The notes beneath the pieces are model-generated. The model had not been told where the DNA came from. It made no database searches and was given only the letters and a program-made list of their open reading frames with translations. Below, piece by piece: positions 20,050-30,863 of a DNA stretch of 52,441 bases. The translations under genes and the position numbers were made by a program. Numbering within the stretch: position 1 is the first letter of the stretch; the number at the start of each line of letters is the position of its first letter. Source of the DNA: Roseovarius dicentrarchi (GTDB taxonomy: Bacteria > Pseudomonadota > Alphaproteobacteria > Rhodobacterales > Rhodobacteraceae); contig NZ_QNQP01000023.1 in assembly GCF_003316635.1 (NCBI RefSeq), positions 1-52,441 of the forward strand, read 5' to 3'.

Positions 20050-21222
20050 ATGATCTCTGTTGACGCCGCCCTGGCCCATTTGTTCGATCTGGTGACGCCG
20101 CTTGCGGTCGAGATGGTGCCGCTGCGGGCAGGGTCTGGCCGTGTGTTGGCAGAGCCTGTCTTTGCCACGCGCGATCAGCCCCCTTTCGCAGCCTCGGCCA
20201 TGGATGGCTACGCGGTGCGCAGTTCAGACGTTGCACCGGGCGCCACGTTTACCCTGATCGGCGAGGCCGCTGCCGGCCACAGTTTCAACGGCACTGTCGG
20301 GGCTGGTCAGGCTGTGCGCATCTTTACCGGCGCCCCCATGCCGCAGGGCGCGGATCGCGTTGTTATCCAGGAGGACGTGACTGCATCCGCCGATGTGATC
20401 ACGCTTGGCGACAGCGTTGATACCGGCCCGCATGTGCGCCCTGCTGCTGCGGATTTCACCGCCGGCACCGAAATGGACGCTCCGCGCCTGCTGGCGCCGC
20501 ATGACATCGCGCTTCTGGCGGCCATGAACGTCGCCAGCCTGCCGGTCACGCGCCGTCCGACAATCGCGATCATCGCCACCGGCGACGAACTTGTCATGCC
20601 CGGCGAATCCCCCGGCCCTGATCAAATCATTGCGTCAAACAGCTTCGGTCTGGCCGCGTTGGTCGAGGCGCATGGCGCGCATGCGCGCCTGTTGCCCATT
20701 GCGCGCGACAGTGTCGGATCGCTTGAAACCGCGTTTGACCTGGCCAAGGGGGCGGACCTGATCATCACGATTGGCGGCGCGTCAGTAGGCGATCACGATC
20801 TTGTCGGGCAGGTGGCGGAAAGTCTGGGAATGCAACGATCATTTTACAAGATCGCGATGCGCCCCGGCAAACCGCTGATGGCCGGGCGAATGGGCGATTC
20901 AGTGATGGTTGGACTGCCGGGAAACCCTGTATCGGCAATGGTTTGCGGTCATGTCTTCATCCTGCCAATGGTGCGCGCCATGCTTGGCCTGCGGGCCGCA
21001 GCCGCGCCTGTGTTCACGGCCCGTCTCGGTGTGGGTCTGCCTGCGAATGGCCCCCGCGCGCATTACATGCGCGCCACGCTGTCGGACGGTATCGCCGCGC
21101 CCGCATCTTCGCAGGATAGTGCGCTTCTGGGCGTTTTGGCGCGCGCCGATATCCTGCTTATCCGTCCTCCGCACGACACGCCGAAGGCGGCCGGGGATAC
21201 GGTGACCTGTATGCGTATGTGA
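20050..21222 (+). CDS. moeA: Molybdopterin molybdenumtransferase
   Basis: 390 aa. It inserts molybdate into adenylylated molybdopterin. Domain markers in order: PPFAASAMDGYAVRSSDV, IFTGAPMPQGADRVVIQED, IAIIATGDELV, then ITIGGASVGDHDLV and VMVGLPGNPVSAMV, and the C-terminal beta domain. Shorter C-terminal region than E. coli MoeA by a few residues. Last gene of the trpGDC-moaC-moeA run; lexA has its own promoter. Confidence 0.96.
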   Translation: MISVDAALAHLFDLVTPLAVEMVPLRAGSGRVLAEPVFATRDQPPFAASAMDGYAVRSSDVAPGATFTLIGEAAAGHSFNGTVGAGQAVRIFTGAPMPQGADRVVIQEDVTASADVITLGDSVDTGPHVRPAAADFTAGTEMDAPRLLAPHDIALLAAMNVASLPVTRRPTIAIIATGDELVMPGESPGPDQIIASNSFGLAALVEAHGAHARLLPIARDSVGSLETAFDLAKGADLIITIGGASVGDHDLVGQVAESLGMQRSFYKIAMRPGKPLMAGRMGDSVMVGLPGNPVSAMVCGHVFILPMVRAMLGLRAAAAPVFTARLGVGLPANGPRAHYMRATLSDGIAAPASSQDSALLGVLARADILLIRPPHDTPKAAGDTVTCMRM

Positions 21223-21241
21223 CAAGGCACCTGCAAAAGCC

Positions 21242-21270
21242 TTGACACAAAACAGGAACATGCATAGAAC
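21242..21270 (+). promoter_or_regulatory. lexA promoter with overlapping SOS box
   Basis: TTGACA (21242-21247), a 17-base spacer and TAGAAC (21265-21270) form a sigma70-like promoter. GAACATGCATAGAAC (21256-21270) is the reverse complement of GTTC-N7-GTTC, the alphaproteobacterial LexA site, and overlaps the -10. LexA would therefore repress its own gene. Confidence 0.85.
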
Positions 21271-21306
21271 AAAAGCGGATAGCGATTTTCTGGAGGGACG
21301 ACCGGC

Positions 21307-22008
21307 ATGCTCACCAAGAAGCAACTCGACTTGCTCGATTACATCAACAAGCGTGTGCAACGTGACGGTGTTCCGCCCAGTTTCGACGAAATGAAGGACG
21401 CGCTGGATCTGCGTTCCAAATCCGGCATTCACCGCCTGATAACCGCGCTGGAAGAGCGCGGATTTATCCGCCGCCTTGCGCATCGCGCGCGGGCGCTTGA
21501 AATCGTGAAGCTGCCGGAATCGCTCGGTGGTGCGGCGTCGCACGGGTTTGCTGCGCGTGTCATTGACGGGGACAGACCGGATGCACGGCCCCCGGCAAAT
21601 GCACAGCCGGTCACGTCCATTGATGCGCTCGAGGTGCCGTTGATGGGCCGCATTGCAGCGGGCGTGCCGATTGAGGCGATACAACACGCATCGCACAACG
21701 TCGCCGTACCCGGCGGCATGGTCAGCGGCCCCGGCGAGCATTATGCGCTGGAGGTGAAGGGCGATTCCATGATCGACGCGGGTATCAATGATGGTGATGT
21801 TGTTGTGATCCGCGAAACCTCGACCGCCGATAATGGGGACATTGTCGTGGCGCTGGTCGAGGATCAGGAAGCAACGCTGAAGCGTTTCTTCCGCCGCGGC
21901 GGGTCCATTGCGCTTGAAGCGGCAAACCCGGCCTATGAAACCCGAATTTTGCCCGATGACAAGGTCAAGGTGCAGGGCCGCCTTGTGGGTTTGATCCGCA
22001 CCTATTGA
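21307..22008 (+). CDS. lexA: LexA repressor
   Basis: 233 aa. N-terminal winged HTH (residues 1-70, [30 protein letters not shown]). Autocleavage site Ala118-Gly119, catalytic Ser154 (GDSMIDAG) and Lys192 (ATLKRFF). It represses the SOS regulon and cleaves itself when RecA filaments form. GGAGGG lies before the ATG, and a LexA site lies in its own promoter. Known from the family: in Rhodobacter capsulatus LexA also influences gene-transfer-agent production, which is of interest given the lysis pair at 30.3-31.5 kb. Confidence 0.97.
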   Translation: MLTKKQLDLLDYINKRVQRDGVPPSFDEMKDALDLRSKSGIHRLITALEERGFIRRLAHRARALEIVKLPESLGGAASHGFAARVIDGDRPDARPPANAQPVTSIDALEVPLMGRIAAGVPIEAIQHASHNVAVPGGMVSGPGEHYALEVKGDSMIDAGINDGDVVVIRETSTADNGDIVVALVEDQEATLKRFFRRGGSIALEAANPAYETRILPDDKVKVQGRLVGLIRTY

Positions 22009-22020
22009 AGCGGATTTGGG

Positions 22021-24111
22021 TTATCGGGTGTTCCACAAGCGTCTGCCTGTGACGTCATGTGCCGTGACGATACTTGGAGAAGCGGATCCTCCGCTTTGGT
22101 TCTCATAAATTGCGATTGCTCCACTGAGGAACAGGGTTTTGGGGCTGATGACGATGCAGCCCTCCTCTTGCGTCATACTCTCTGGCGGCGGCGTGTTGAA
22201 TATGACCCACTCCCCCGAAACGCAGCGTGTCACGCGTTCCGCTGCGCGCTTGCCACGGACGGCTGTAATGGTGATGCCTCCGGGTCCGATTAAGTCAGCG
22301 GACCATCGGCGCGCGGCTGTTTCCTGATCGGCTGCGTCACCGTCATTCTCCAACCAGTTGAGCGCCGTGAAGCCATCGCCCCGACCCGCGCTCAATGCGC
22401 GCCCCTGATCCGTCATAATGCCGACGACACCGCCTGTATCGGCGATGAGAACAGATGGGCGTTCGGCTTGGATCCAAAGGACAAGCGACGCGATCATCGG
22501 GGCCAGCCCCAGCAGGCGCAAACGCCCCTGCCACAAAATGATCATCAATGCGCCCAGCGTCAGCAGCGGAAGCACCCGGTTGCTAGGATTGACCACGGTC
22601 CCGCGTGCGCCATCCAGCGCTGCGGTCCAGCGCGCGACACCCAATATCCAGTCAAGCCCGACGCCCATGACCCACAAGCCGACCCCCTCCAATCCGATCG
22701 GCAGCAGGCAAACAGACAGAACCGCCGCAGGCATTACGAGGGCACCCATCAATGGCACGCTCAGCAAGTTGGCAATCAGACCGTAATGTGCGAATTGATT
22801 GAAATGCGCCGCGGCGAATGGGGCCGTTGCCAGCCCCGCGACCAGTGACGACACGATAACGCCTGTCACCGGCCGAAGCCATTTTGGCCCGAACGGAAGC
22901 TTTGATTTTTGCAACCAGCCAAACACGGCAATCAGCGCCGTTGTGGCCGAGAATGACATCTGGAACCCCGGTCCCAGCAATGCCTCGGGCCGAAGGCACA
23001 GAACGATCAGCGCCGCGAGCGCCACGGCCCGCAGGCTGAGCGCGCGGCGGCTGAGCATCACGGCGACCAGCATGACGGCGACCATTATGAACGCACGTTC
23101 CGTTGCAATGCTGCCGCCTGACAGAGCCAGATAAAACGCGGCCACCACAAGCGCCAGCGCGGCGGCCACCGGCTTGACCGGTGCGCGCAAGGCCAGCCAG
23201 GGCACCAGCGCCAGGCCGTAGCGGAATGCGGCGAACACAAAGGCCGTCAACAGGCCCATATGCAAGCCGGAGATCGCCAGAAGATGGGCCAGATTGGATA
23301 CCCGCAGCGCGGTCAGCGTGTCCTGCCCCATGCCGGAACGGTCACCGGTCATGATCGCCGCGGCAAAGGCCCCCGCCTCGCCGGGAAGCATGGCTTGAAC
23401 ATGGCTCGATAGCGCCATCCGTATTCTGAACATTGGCTGCGCCTGATCCGCCGGGGCCAGCGCGACCAGTGGCACGCGGGTATATCCCACTGCGCCAAGG
23501 CCTTGAAACCATGCGTGGCGCCTGAAATCAAAACCGCCCGGCTCCACCGGGCCGGACGGGGGGGACAAATGTGCCGTCGCCCCAAGGATCAGACCGGGTG
23601 CAGGCACGGCGCCGGTAATTTTGGAATGCAGTGACAGCCGCACGCGGTCCGGCGTGCGGTCCGGCGGCACATCCCGCAAGCGTACCCTGTCCAGTGTCAC
23701 GCGCACTGCATCCGATGACGACCGGTCGATGCCCACCACGCGCCCTTCGACGGGGCCGTAATAGCGCCAGCCAAGCACTGGGGCATCGACAAGATGCGCG
23801 CGCGCACCGGCAAGGCAGACGCCAAGGGCGACAAGCGCAGCGCCGACAGCAAGCGGCGCCACGGCATGGCCGAGGAAACGGGACAGGGCCAGCAGGCCGA
23901 TCACCAGACCGGCAAGTGCGGCGTATAGTCCCGCTGTCGGCTCAAAACGCAGGGCGAAATAGATCGCGATTCCGGCGCCCATACACAGCGGCGCCCAGCC
24001 AAACAGATGCCCCCGTTGCAAAAGCAGCGCGCGCTCGAAGTAAGCCCAGACCGCCGCCACTTGTTTCCCCTCCGGTGGGCCGATAAACAGGTGCCATCTT
24101 AGCCCCCACAT
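22021..24111 (-). CDS. comEC: ComEC/Rec2-family DNA-uptake channel protein
   Basis: 696 aa from ATG 24111; the frame is open to 24177, but the more upstream starts run into gltX. N-terminal DUF4131-like region with four hydrophobic segments and a soluble loop ([27 protein letters not shown]), then the Competence domain ([43 protein letters not shown] and many membrane helices). The C-terminal soluble part is short and lacks the metal-binding HxHxDH of beta-lactamase-fold ComEC proteins. Inner-membrane channel for single-stranded DNA in natural transformation. Convergent with lexA, divergent from gltX. Confidence 0.92.
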   Translation of the reverse strand: MWGLRWHLFIGPPEGKQVAAVWAYFERALLLQRGHLFGWAPLCMGAGIAIYFALRFEPTAGLYAALAGLVIGLLALSRFLGHAVAPLAVGAALVALGVCLAGARAHLVDAPVLGWRYYGPVEGRVVGIDRSSSDAVRVTLDRVRLRDVPPDRTPDRVRLSLHSKITGAVPAPGLILGATAHLSPPSGPVEPGGFDFRRHAWFQGLGAVGYTRVPLVALAPADQAQPMFRIRMALSSHVQAMLPGEAGAFAAAIMTGDRSGMGQDTLTALRVSNLAHLLAISGLHMGLLTAFVFAAFRYGLALVPWLALRAPVKPVAAALALVVAAFYLALSGGSIATERAFIMVAVMLVAVMLSRRALSLRAVALAALIVLCLRPEALLGPGFQMSFSATTALIAVFGWLQKSKLPFGPKWLRPVTGVIVSSLVAGLATAPFAAAHFNQFAHYGLIANLLSVPLMGALVMPAAVLSVCLLPIGLEGVGLWVMGVGLDWILGVARWTAALDGARGTVVNPSNRVLPLLTLGALMIILWQGRLRLLGLAPMIASLVLWIQAERPSVLIADTGGVVGIMTDQGRALSAGRGDGFTALNWLENDGDAADQETAARRWSADLIGPGGITITAVRGKRAAERVTRCVSGEWVIFNTPPPESMTQEEGCIVISPKTLFLSGAIAIYENQSGGSASPSIVTAHDVTGRRLWNTR

Positions 24112-24136
24112 CGTTACCGAAAGGTTAATAGCCCCC

Positions 24137-25546
24137 ATGTCCCAACAGGTCGTGACCCGTTTCGCCCCGTCGCCCACGGGTTATCTTCATATCGGCGGGG
24201 CGCGCACGGCCCTGTTCAACTGGCTGTTTGCGCGGGGCCGTGGCGGCAAATTCCTGCTGCGGATCGAAGACACCGACCGCGCCCGTTCAACCCCCGAGGC
24301 AACGCAGGCGATCCTGGACGGGATGACGTGGATGGGTCTTGACCACGATGGCGATGTCGTCAGTCAAGCGGCCCGCGCCGAGCGCCACGCCGAGGTTGCC
24401 CGGCAGATGCTGGAGGCGGGCACTGCCTACAAATGCTTTGCCACGCAGGAAGAAATTCAGAGCTTTCGCGATGCGGCCAAGGCCGAGGGGCGCTCGACCC
24501 TCTATCGCAGCCCGTGGCGTGATGCCGCAGCCGATACGCATCCCGATTTGCCCTGCGTCATTCGCATCAAGGCGCCGCGCGATGGCGCGACGGTCATCCA
24601 TGACGCGGTGCAGGGGGATGTGACCATTCGCAACGATCAGCTGGATGACATGGTGCTGCTGCGATCGGACGGCACGCCCGTTTACATGCTGGCCGTGGCG
24701 GTGGACGACCATGACATGGGTGTCACCCATGTTATTCGCGGCGACGATCACCTGAACAACGCGGCCCGGCAGATGATGATCTACCGCGCCATGGGCTGGC
24801 CCCTGCCCGTCTATGCGCATATTCCACTGATCCACGGCGCCGATGGCAAGAAGCTGAGCAAGCGGCACGGCGCGCTGGGAACGCAGGAATATCGGCAGAT
24901 GGGCTATCCTGCCGCTGGAATGCGCAACTATCTGGCGCGGCTGGGATGGAGCCATGGCGATGACGAATTCTTCACCGATGCGCAGGCGCAGGACTGGTTT
25001 GATCTGGACGGCATCGGTAAATCGGCAGCGCGGTTCGATTTCAAGAAGCTGGAAAACATCTGCGGACAGCATATGGCGGCGATGGACGATGCTGCGCTGC
25101 TGCATGAATTGCAGGATTTTCTGCACGTGACCGATCAGCCGACCCTGACAGGCGCGCAGGCCGCAATGATGCTGGAGGGTATGTATTGCCTGAAAGAGCG
25201 CGCGCGCACCTTCCCCGAACTTCTTGACAAGGCGCAGTTTATCCTGACCAATCGCCCTGTCGAGCCGGACGAAAAAGCGGCCGCGCAACTTGATACGGTA
25301 TCCCGAGGTATGCTGAAAGAATTGACGCCGCAGCTGCAAAATGCTAGTTGGACGCGCGATAGCCTTGAAGAAGTGACAGCGCAATTCGCTGATCGCAAAG
25401 GGACCAAGTTCGGCAAGATGGCAGGCCCGCTGAGGGCCGCACTGGCGGGGCGAAGTGCGACGCCGAGTGTCTTTGATATGATGCTGGTGCTCGGACAGAC
25501 CGAAACGCTGAACCGACTGGCGGATGCGGGCCAACAAAGCGATTAA
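24137..25546 (+). CDS. gltX: Glutamyl-tRNA synthetase
   Basis: 469 aa. Class I signature [19 protein letters not shown] (HIGH) and KKLSKRHG (KMSKS). Also [13 protein letters not shown] and [20 protein letters not shown]. Alphaproteobacteria often carry two GluRS, one of them charging tRNA-Gln; which kind this is cannot be read here. The start is 26 bp from that of divergent comEC, so the promoters overlap. Confidence 0.95.
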   Translation: MSQQVVTRFAPSPTGYLHIGGARTALFNWLFARGRGGKFLLRIEDTDRARSTPEATQAILDGMTWMGLDHDGDVVSQAARAERHAEVARQMLEAGTAYKCFATQEEIQSFRDAAKAEGRSTLYRSPWRDAAADTHPDLPCVIRIKAPRDGATVIHDAVQGDVTIRNDQLDDMVLLRSDGTPVYMLAVAVDDHDMGVTHVIRGDDHLNNAARQMMIYRAMGWPLPVYAHIPLIHGADGKKLSKRHGALGTQEYRQMGYPAAGMRNYLARLGWSHGDDEFFTDAQAQDWFDLDGIGKSAARFDFKKLENICGQHMAAMDDAALLHELQDFLHVTDQPTLTGAQAAMMLEGMYCLKERARTFPELLDKAQFILTNRPVEPDEKAAAQLDTVSRGMLKELTPQLQNASWTRDSLEEVTAQFADRKGTKFGKMAGPLRAALAGRSATPSVFDMMLVLGQTETLNRLADAGQQSD

Positions 25547-25621
25547 CCGCTTTTAAAGGTCAATGGATTATCCAGCGCGTGCTGCCCCGGTGGCACGGGG
25601 CTGCAACAAGGAGAGCGCTGC

Positions 25622-26917
25622 ATGGCCGATGACAAGACTTCCGCAAAGCTGATTTTGAACGGCGAGGAATACGACCTTCCGATCCAGTCGCCCACATTGG
25701 GCCCCGATGTGATCGACATTCGCAAACTCTACGGACAGGCCGGCGTTTTCACATACGATCCCGGCTTTACCTCGACGGCCAGCTGCGACAGCACCATCAC
25801 CTTTATCGACGGTGAAAAGGGCGAGTTGCTGCATCGCGGCTATCCGATCGAGCAGTTGGCCGAAAAATCGCATTATCTCGAAGTGTGCTATCTGCTGCTT
25901 TACGGCGAATTGCCGTCTGCGGCCCAGCTTGAAGATTTCGAAGATCGCGTGACCAAGCACACGATGCTGCACGAACAGCTTCACTTCCTGTTCCGGGGCT
26001 TTCGTCGTGACGCGCCGCCGATGGCGATCATGGTCGGCGTGGTCGGCGCGCTCAGCGCATTCTATCACGACAGCACCGATGTAAACGATCCCTGGCAGCG
26101 CGAGGTTGCGTCGGTGCGCATGATCGCGAAGATGCCGACAATCGCCGCAATGGCCTATAAATACACCATCGGCCAGCCGTTCATATATCCGCGCAACGAG
26201 CTGGATTATGCCTCCAACTTCCTGCGCATGTGCTTTGCCGTCCCGTCCGAGGATTACGAGGTCAATCCGATCCTCAGCCGCGCGATGGACCGTATTTTCA
26301 CGCTGCATGCCGATCACGAGCAGAACGCCTCCACGTCCACTGTGCGTCTGGCATCGTCCTCGGGTGCAAATCCGTTTGCCTGCATCGCGGCGGGGATTGC
26401 GTGCCTTTGGGGGCCTGCCCATGGCGGCGCCAATCAGGCATGCCTTGAGATGCTGCGCGAAATCGGAACGGTGGACCGGATCCCCGAATATATCGCACGC
26501 GCCAAGGACAAGAATGATCCCTTCCGCCTGATGGGCTTTGGCCACCGCGTGTACAAAAACTTCGACCCGCGCGCGACCGTGATGAAGCAATCGGCGGACG
26601 AGGTTCTGGACCTGATGGGGATTGACGATAATCCGACGCTGCAAGTCGCCAAGGAGCTGGAGCGACAGGCGCTGGACGATCCCTACTTCGCGGAAAAGAA
26701 ACTGTTCCCGAACGTCGATTTCTATTCGGGCATCATTCTTGAGGCGATGGGATTCCCAACCTCGATGTTCACAGCGATCTTTGCCGTATCGCGCACTGTT
26801 GGCTGGATTTCGCAGTGGAAGGAAATGATTGCCGATCCACAGCTGAAAATCGGACGCCCCCGCCAGCTATATGTCGGCGCGTCCTTGCGCGATTATGTCG
26901 ATATCGAAAATCGCTGA
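25622..26917 (+). CDS. gltA: Citrate synthase (type II)
   Basis: 431 aa, the length of hexameric, NADH-sensitive Gram-negative enzymes. Condenses acetyl-CoA and oxaloacetate. The active-site segments [18 protein letters not shown] and [17 protein letters not shown] are intact, and [21 protein letters not shown] is typical of the N-terminal region. AAGGAGAG precedes the ATG. A strong terminator follows at 26940. Confidence 0.97.
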   Translation: MADDKTSAKLILNGEEYDLPIQSPTLGPDVIDIRKLYGQAGVFTYDPGFTSTASCDSTITFIDGEKGELLHRGYPIEQLAEKSHYLEVCYLLLYGELPSAAQLEDFEDRVTKHTMLHEQLHFLFRGFRRDAPPMAIMVGVVGALSAFYHDSTDVNDPWQREVASVRMIAKMPTIAAMAYKYTIGQPFIYPRNELDYASNFLRMCFAVPSEDYEVNPILSRAMDRIFTLHADHEQNASTSTVRLASSSGANPFACIAAGIACLWGPAHGGANQACLEMLREIGTVDRIPEYIARAKDKNDPFRLMGFGHRVYKNFDPRATVMKQSADEVLDLMGIDDNPTLQVAKELERQALDDPYFAEKKLFPNVDFYSGIILEAMGFPTSMFTAIFAVSRTVGWISQWKEMIADPQLKIGRPRQLYVGASLRDYVDIENR

Positions 26918-26939
26918 GGCGACATTGCCAAAAACCAAA

Positions 26940-26969
26940 GGCGCATCCAGAGCGGATGCGCCTTTTTTT
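26940..26969 (+). terminator. Rho-independent terminator after gltA
   Basis: Perfect 9-bp stem GGCGCATCC / GGATGCGCC, 5-base loop, then seven T. It lies between convergent gltA and the enoyl-CoA hydratase gene. Confidence 0.95.
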
Positions 26970-26997
26970 AACGGCGTCTGCGAATTGAAACGCGGTA

Positions 26998-27777
26998 TCA
27001 GCGACCTTCGAATTGGGCTGTACGCTTGTCCAGAAACGCAACGACGCCCTCTTTGAAATCGCGGGTCTGACCGCAGGCACCCTGCAATCGTGCCTCCAGA
27101 TCCAGCTGGATGTCGTGGCTGTTGTCCCAGCTGCTGCGGATTGCGGTTTTCAAATGGCGATAGCTTTCAGTCGGTCCGGACGCCAGATGCCCGGCGCGGG
27201 CGCGCCAGTGGGCGTCGAATTCCATATCCGGCACCGCCTCCCAAATCATACCCCAGCCAGCGGCATCACGCGCGCTGATCGGTTCGGCAAACAGCGCGGC
27301 CCCCATCGCCTTGGCTGCGCCGATCTGCCGAGGCAACCAATAGGTGCCGCCCGCATCGGGCATCAGCCCAATCCGGGTAAAGGCCTGCATGAAATACGCG
27401 CCTTCGGCCGCGATCACCACATCGGCAGACAGCGCCAGGTTCGCCCCTGCCCCTGCCGCGGCGCCGTTGACCGCAGCTATGGTGGGAATCGGACATTCCC
27501 CTATCGCGCGCAGCATCGGCAGATACTCCTCGCGCAGCACCCGCTCCAGATCCAGCGCGGCAGCGCTGCCCGCATCGCCCAGATCCTGCCCCGCGCAAAA
27601 CGCCTTGCCATTGCCGGTCAGGACCAGAACCCGCGCAATGCGGCCCGCCGCATTGACAGCATCCGCAACTTCGGCGCGCATGACCGTATTCAGGGCGTTC
27701 ATCTTATCCGGGCGGTTGAGCCGCAGAACGGCAATATCGTCCTCGATATCCAGCGATATTGTCGCGTAGTCTTTCAT
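26998..27777 (-). CDS. Enoyl-CoA hydratase/isomerase family protein (PaaG-like)
   Basis: 259 aa crotonase. Oxyanion-hole segments (VLTGNGKAFCAGQDLGDAG and AVNGAAAGAGANLALSADVV) are present. The second catalytic Glu of hydratases is replaced by Asp in RIGLMPDAGGTYWLPR, the pattern of PaaG-type ring-epoxide isomerases rather than classic hydratases. A PaaG role would place it in phenylacetate degradation, but no paa genes are nearby; it may act in another isomerisation. It lies 7 bp downstream of ccmH and is probably co-transcribed. Confidence 0.88.
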   Translation of the reverse strand: MKDYATISLDIEDDIAVLRLNRPDKMNALNTVMRAEVADAVNAAGRIARVLVLTGNGKAFCAGQDLGDAGSAAALDLERVLREEYLPMLRAIGECPIPTIAAVNGAAAGAGANLALSADVVIAAEGAYFMQAFTRIGLMPDAGGTYWLPRQIGAAKAMGAALFAEPISARDAAGWGMIWEAVPDMEFDAHWRARAGHLASGPTESYRHLKTAIRSSWDNSHDIQLDLEARLQGACGQTRDFKEGVVAFLDKRTAQFEGR

Positions 27778-27784
27778 CGGTGCC

Positions 27785-28234
27785 TCATTGATCTAGGATG
27801 TCGCGCAGGCGCGCGGATTCGGCGTCGCTCAGCCGGGCATCTTCGGGCTGCGCGCGGCCACGCTTGCGCGCGTATCCCAGCGCGACGCCCGCGCCAATCA
27901 GCAGCATCGCAGGCCCAGCCAGCCACAGCGCCAGCGTGCTCCCGGTCGCGCGCGGCTGTAGCAGCACATACTCGCCATAACGGTCCACGATAAACTCTAC
28001 CGTTTCGTCATCGGTGTCGCCCGCCGTCAGCCGGTCGCGCACCAGGATACGCAGATCGCGCGCCAGCGAGGCATTTGAATCGTCAATATTCTCGTTCTGG
28101 CACACCAGACAGCGCAACCCCTTGGAGATATCGCGCGCACGCTGTTCCAGCGCCGGATCGTCCAGCACCTCATCGGGCTGCACGGCGGCAAGCGGCGTGG
28201 CCAACAGGCACAGGATCAAAACCAGCCGTCTCAT
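27785..28234 (-). CDS. ccmH: Cytochrome c-type biogenesis protein CcmH
   Basis: 149 aa. Signal peptide (MRRLVLILCLLATPLAAVQ), then the redox motif Cys42-x-x-Cys45 in LRCLVCQNENIDDSN, and a C-terminal membrane helix at about residues 104-124. It is thought to reduce apocytochrome c or the CcmG disulphide before haem ligation. Start overlaps the ccmF stop by four bases. Confidence 0.95.
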   Translation of the reverse strand: MRRLVLILCLLATPLAAVQPDEVLDDPALEQRARDISKGLRCLVCQNENIDDSNASLARDLRILVRDRLTAGDTDDETVEFIVDRYGEYVLLQPRATGSTLALWLAGPAMLLIGAGVALGYARKRGRAQPEDARLSDAESARLRDILDQ

Positions 28235-30207
28235 TCCGCGGGCACCCTTGCGCCGACCGCAGCCTTGCGCGCGCCTGCTGCGACGCGGTAACGCCGGTCG
28301 CTCAACGACAAGCCGCCGCCAAGTGCCATCAGCAACGCACCGCCCCAGATCCAGTTGGCCAAGGGCTTGTAATAGCTGCGCATTGCCCAGCCACCGCCAT
28401 CCTGCGCATCGCCAATGACGACGTAAACATCACGCAAAAATCCGATATCAATGGCTGCCTCGGTCGTCGGCATATCGGCCACGGGATAATAGCGTTTTTC
28501 TGGCTGGAGGGTGGCGATCTGCCTGTCGCCGCGCGCAAGCGCCACATCCGCGACGGTCGCGCGGTAGTTCGGGCCGTCCTGCTGGCGCACGTCATTCAGC
28601 GTCAGCGTATAGCCCGACAGCTCGAAACTGTCGCCGGTCTGGACCACCCGGATATCTTCGGTTTGCCACGCCAGCACGCCGGCAATGCCAGCCATTGTGA
28701 CGCCCAGCCCTGCATGGGCCACCGCCTTGCCCCAGTCGGCACGTGGCAACCGGCCCAGACGGCCGATCCGGCCAGACACGCCGCCCGTTCCGGTGCGCGA
28801 CCACAGATCCGTCAGCGCGCCCGCCACCAGCCACGTCCCCAGCATCAGCCCGACCGGACCAAGCAAGCTGCGCCCGCCCTGCAACGTCCACGCAAGCCCC
28901 AGCACCGCCACCGCCAGCACCGCCGCCGGGATCAGCTTGCCCAAGGCGCGCCGCATCTGCCCGCGCTTCCAAGGCATCATTGCCCCGATGGGCAGGACAA
29001 GGCCCAGCAGAATCATGAAAGGCGTGAACGCCTTGTCAAAGAACGGCGCACCGACCGACAGCTTGCGGTCAAAAAACAGCTCGGAGACCAGCGGCCAGAT
29101 AGTGCCCACGAATACCACGAATGCGGCAACACCCAGCAGCACGTTGTTCACCAGCAGCATCGACTCGCGACTGCTGAGCGAGAAGACACCCCGCGCCTGC
29201 ATCACGTTGGCGCGTGCGGCGAACATGGTCAAACCGCCCATCATGAAAATCGCGGTGATACCCAGCAGGAACATGCCCCGCTCGGGATCATTCGCAAACG
29301 CATGAACCGATGTCAGTACGCCCGACCGCGTGATGAACGCACCGATCATCGAAAAGCCAAAGGCGATGATCGCCAGCAGGATTGTCCAGCTTTTCAGGCT
29401 TTCACGCTTTTCCACCACGATGGCCGAATGCAGCAATGCGGCGGCGATCAGCCACGGCATGAAGCTGGCGTTTTCAACCGGATCCCAGAACCAGAAACCG
29501 CCCCAGCCCAGCTCGTAATAGGCCCACCAGCTGCCCAGTGCGATGCCGATCGTCAGGAAAACCCACGCCGCCAGCGTATAGGGCCGCACCCAGCGGCCCC
29601 ATGCGGCATCAACACGCCCCTCAATCAGCGCCGCAATGGCAAAGCTGAAGGTCATCGATAGGCCGACATATCCTGCGTACAGAAACGGTGGATGAAATGC
29701 GAGGCCGGGGTCCTGAAGCAGCGGGTTCAGGTCATTCCCGTCCAGCGGCGGCAGCGCCAGCCGCAAAAACGGGTTCGATGTGAAAATGATAAACGCCAGA
29801 AAGGCGACGCCGATCATCGCCTGAACCGACAGCACGCGCGCCCGCAAACTGGGCGGCAGATTGCCCCCGAACCACGCGGCACAGGCGCCAAACAGCGCGA
29901 CGATCAGCACCCACAGCAGCATGGACCCTTCGTGATTGCCCCAGACGCCGGTTATCTTGTACAGCATCGGCTTGGCCGAGTGGCTGTTCAGCGTCACCAG
30001 TCGCAGCGAGAAATCCGAGACGACAAACGCATAAGTGAGCGCGGCAAACGACACGGCGATCATGATGAATTGAAGGCCTGCCGCCGTGTCGCCGACGGCC
30101 ATCCACCCGCTCCAGCGCTTTTGCGCTCCGACAAGGGGGACGATGGCCTGAACGCACGCGATGGCGAAGGCAAGGATAAGGGCGAAATGGCCAAGCTCTG
30201 TAATCAT
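28231..30207 (-). CDS. ccmF: Cytochrome c haem lyase subunit CcmF
   Basis: 658 aa from ATG 30207 (MITELGHFALILAFAIACVQ); the open frame upstream to 30543 is not protein-like. Large polytopic inner-membrane protein. The haem-handling signature WGGFWFWDPVENASFMPW lies at about residues 233-250. CcmF attaches haem from CcmE to apocytochrome c together with CcmH. It lies in one minus-strand run with ccmE and ccmH, separated from ccmE by the endolysin/holin pair. Confidence 0.96.
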   Translation of the reverse strand: MITELGHFALILAFAIACVQAIVPLVGAQKRWSGWMAVGDTAAGLQFIMIAVSFAALTYAFVVSDFSLRLVTLNSHSAKPMLYKITGVWGNHEGSMLLWVLIVALFGACAAWFGGNLPPSLRARVLSVQAMIGVAFLAFIIFTSNPFLRLALPPLDGNDLNPLLQDPGLAFHPPFLYAGYVGLSMTFSFAIAALIEGRVDAAWGRWVRPYTLAAWVFLTIGIALGSWWAYYELGWGGFWFWDPVENASFMPWLIAAALLHSAIVVEKRESLKSWTILLAIIAFGFSMIGAFITRSGVLTSVHAFANDPERGMFLLGITAIFMMGGLTMFAARANVMQARGVFSLSSRESMLLVNNVLLGVAAFVVFVGTIWPLVSELFFDRKLSVGAPFFDKAFTPFMILLGLVLPIGAMMPWKRGQMRRALGKLIPAAVLAVAVLGLAWTLQGGRSLLGPVGLMLGTWLVAGALTDLWSRTGTGGVSGRIGRLGRLPRADWGKAVAHAGLGVTMAGIAGVLAWQTEDIRVVQTGDSFELSGYTLTLNDVRQQDGPNYRATVADVALARGDRQIATLQPEKRYYPVADMPTTEAAIDIGFLRDVYVVIGDAQDGGGWAMRSYYKPLANWIWGGALLMALGGGLSLSDRRYRVAAGARKAAVGARVPAE

Positions 30208-30287
30208 GGCCGCTGTATAACCCACGCGCCGCTCCAGGACCAAGGGATTCGCGCGCGTGGGCCGGATCAGATTGTCGCGGGCGGGCC

Positions 30288-30863
30288 TTAGCGGTTGCGC
30301 CCCCGCCAGTCCTGTAGCGCGGGGTTTGCCTCTGGCTTGACTGCCGCCAGCGCGGCGCTCGCATCGCTTCCCGTATCGGCGGCCTTCGGGCGTGTGGGAT
30401 GGGCGCGCTCCAGCGCCTCGATGCTTGCGGCAATCTGCGGCGCTTGCGCGGCGCTTTGCAGGACGGATGCCTGAAAGTTCTGGCCTTTGAACTGGTGACG
30501 CGCCCCAAAATAGAACGAAACGATCACGCCCAGTAGCCACCACAGCGGTTCGGGCACCAGCGCGATTCCCTGCATGCGCGCGGCAAACCAGACCGGATCC
30601 ACCATCGCGGCAATGAACAATCCCAGCGTACCCAGCGCCATCGCCGGGCGAGGCAGCCGATTGATCCCGTCCATAAAGCGATCAAACCACCCCACGCGCG
30701 CAAGGGCAAATTCGCCCTGAAACTGGCTGAGCGCCGCGCCGCGCTCAGCGGATTGCCGGGCCGCGCCAGCCTCCGCATTTTCGCGGAACACTTCGGCCGT
30801 GCGGGCAACCACATTGCGATTGTCGCCGAAAAGCGTTGCGAAAATCTTGCCGATCAATCCCAT
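30288..30863 (-). CDS. Holin family protein (gene-transfer-agent release type)
   Basis: 191 aa. Two clear hydrophobic segments (about 73-94 and 105-120), an amphipathic N-terminus, and an Ala-rich C-terminal tail that is probably disordered. I read it as the Pfam family 'holin of 3TMs, for gene-transfer release'. Holins open the inner membrane so that an endolysin reaches peptidoglycan. The start overlaps the end of the endolysin gene by ten bases, so the two are translationally coupled. It lies between ccmE and ccmF; there are no phage structural genes in the window. Confidence 0.85.
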   Translation of the reverse strand: MGLIGKIFATLFGDNRNVVARTAEVFRENAEAGAARQSAERGAALSQFQGEFALARVGWFDRFMDGINRLPRPAMALGTLGLFIAAMVDPVWFAARMQGIALVPEPLWWLLGVIVSFYFGARHQFKGQNFQASVLQSAAQAPQIAASIEALERAHPTRPKAADTGSDASAALAAVKPEANPALQDWRGRNR

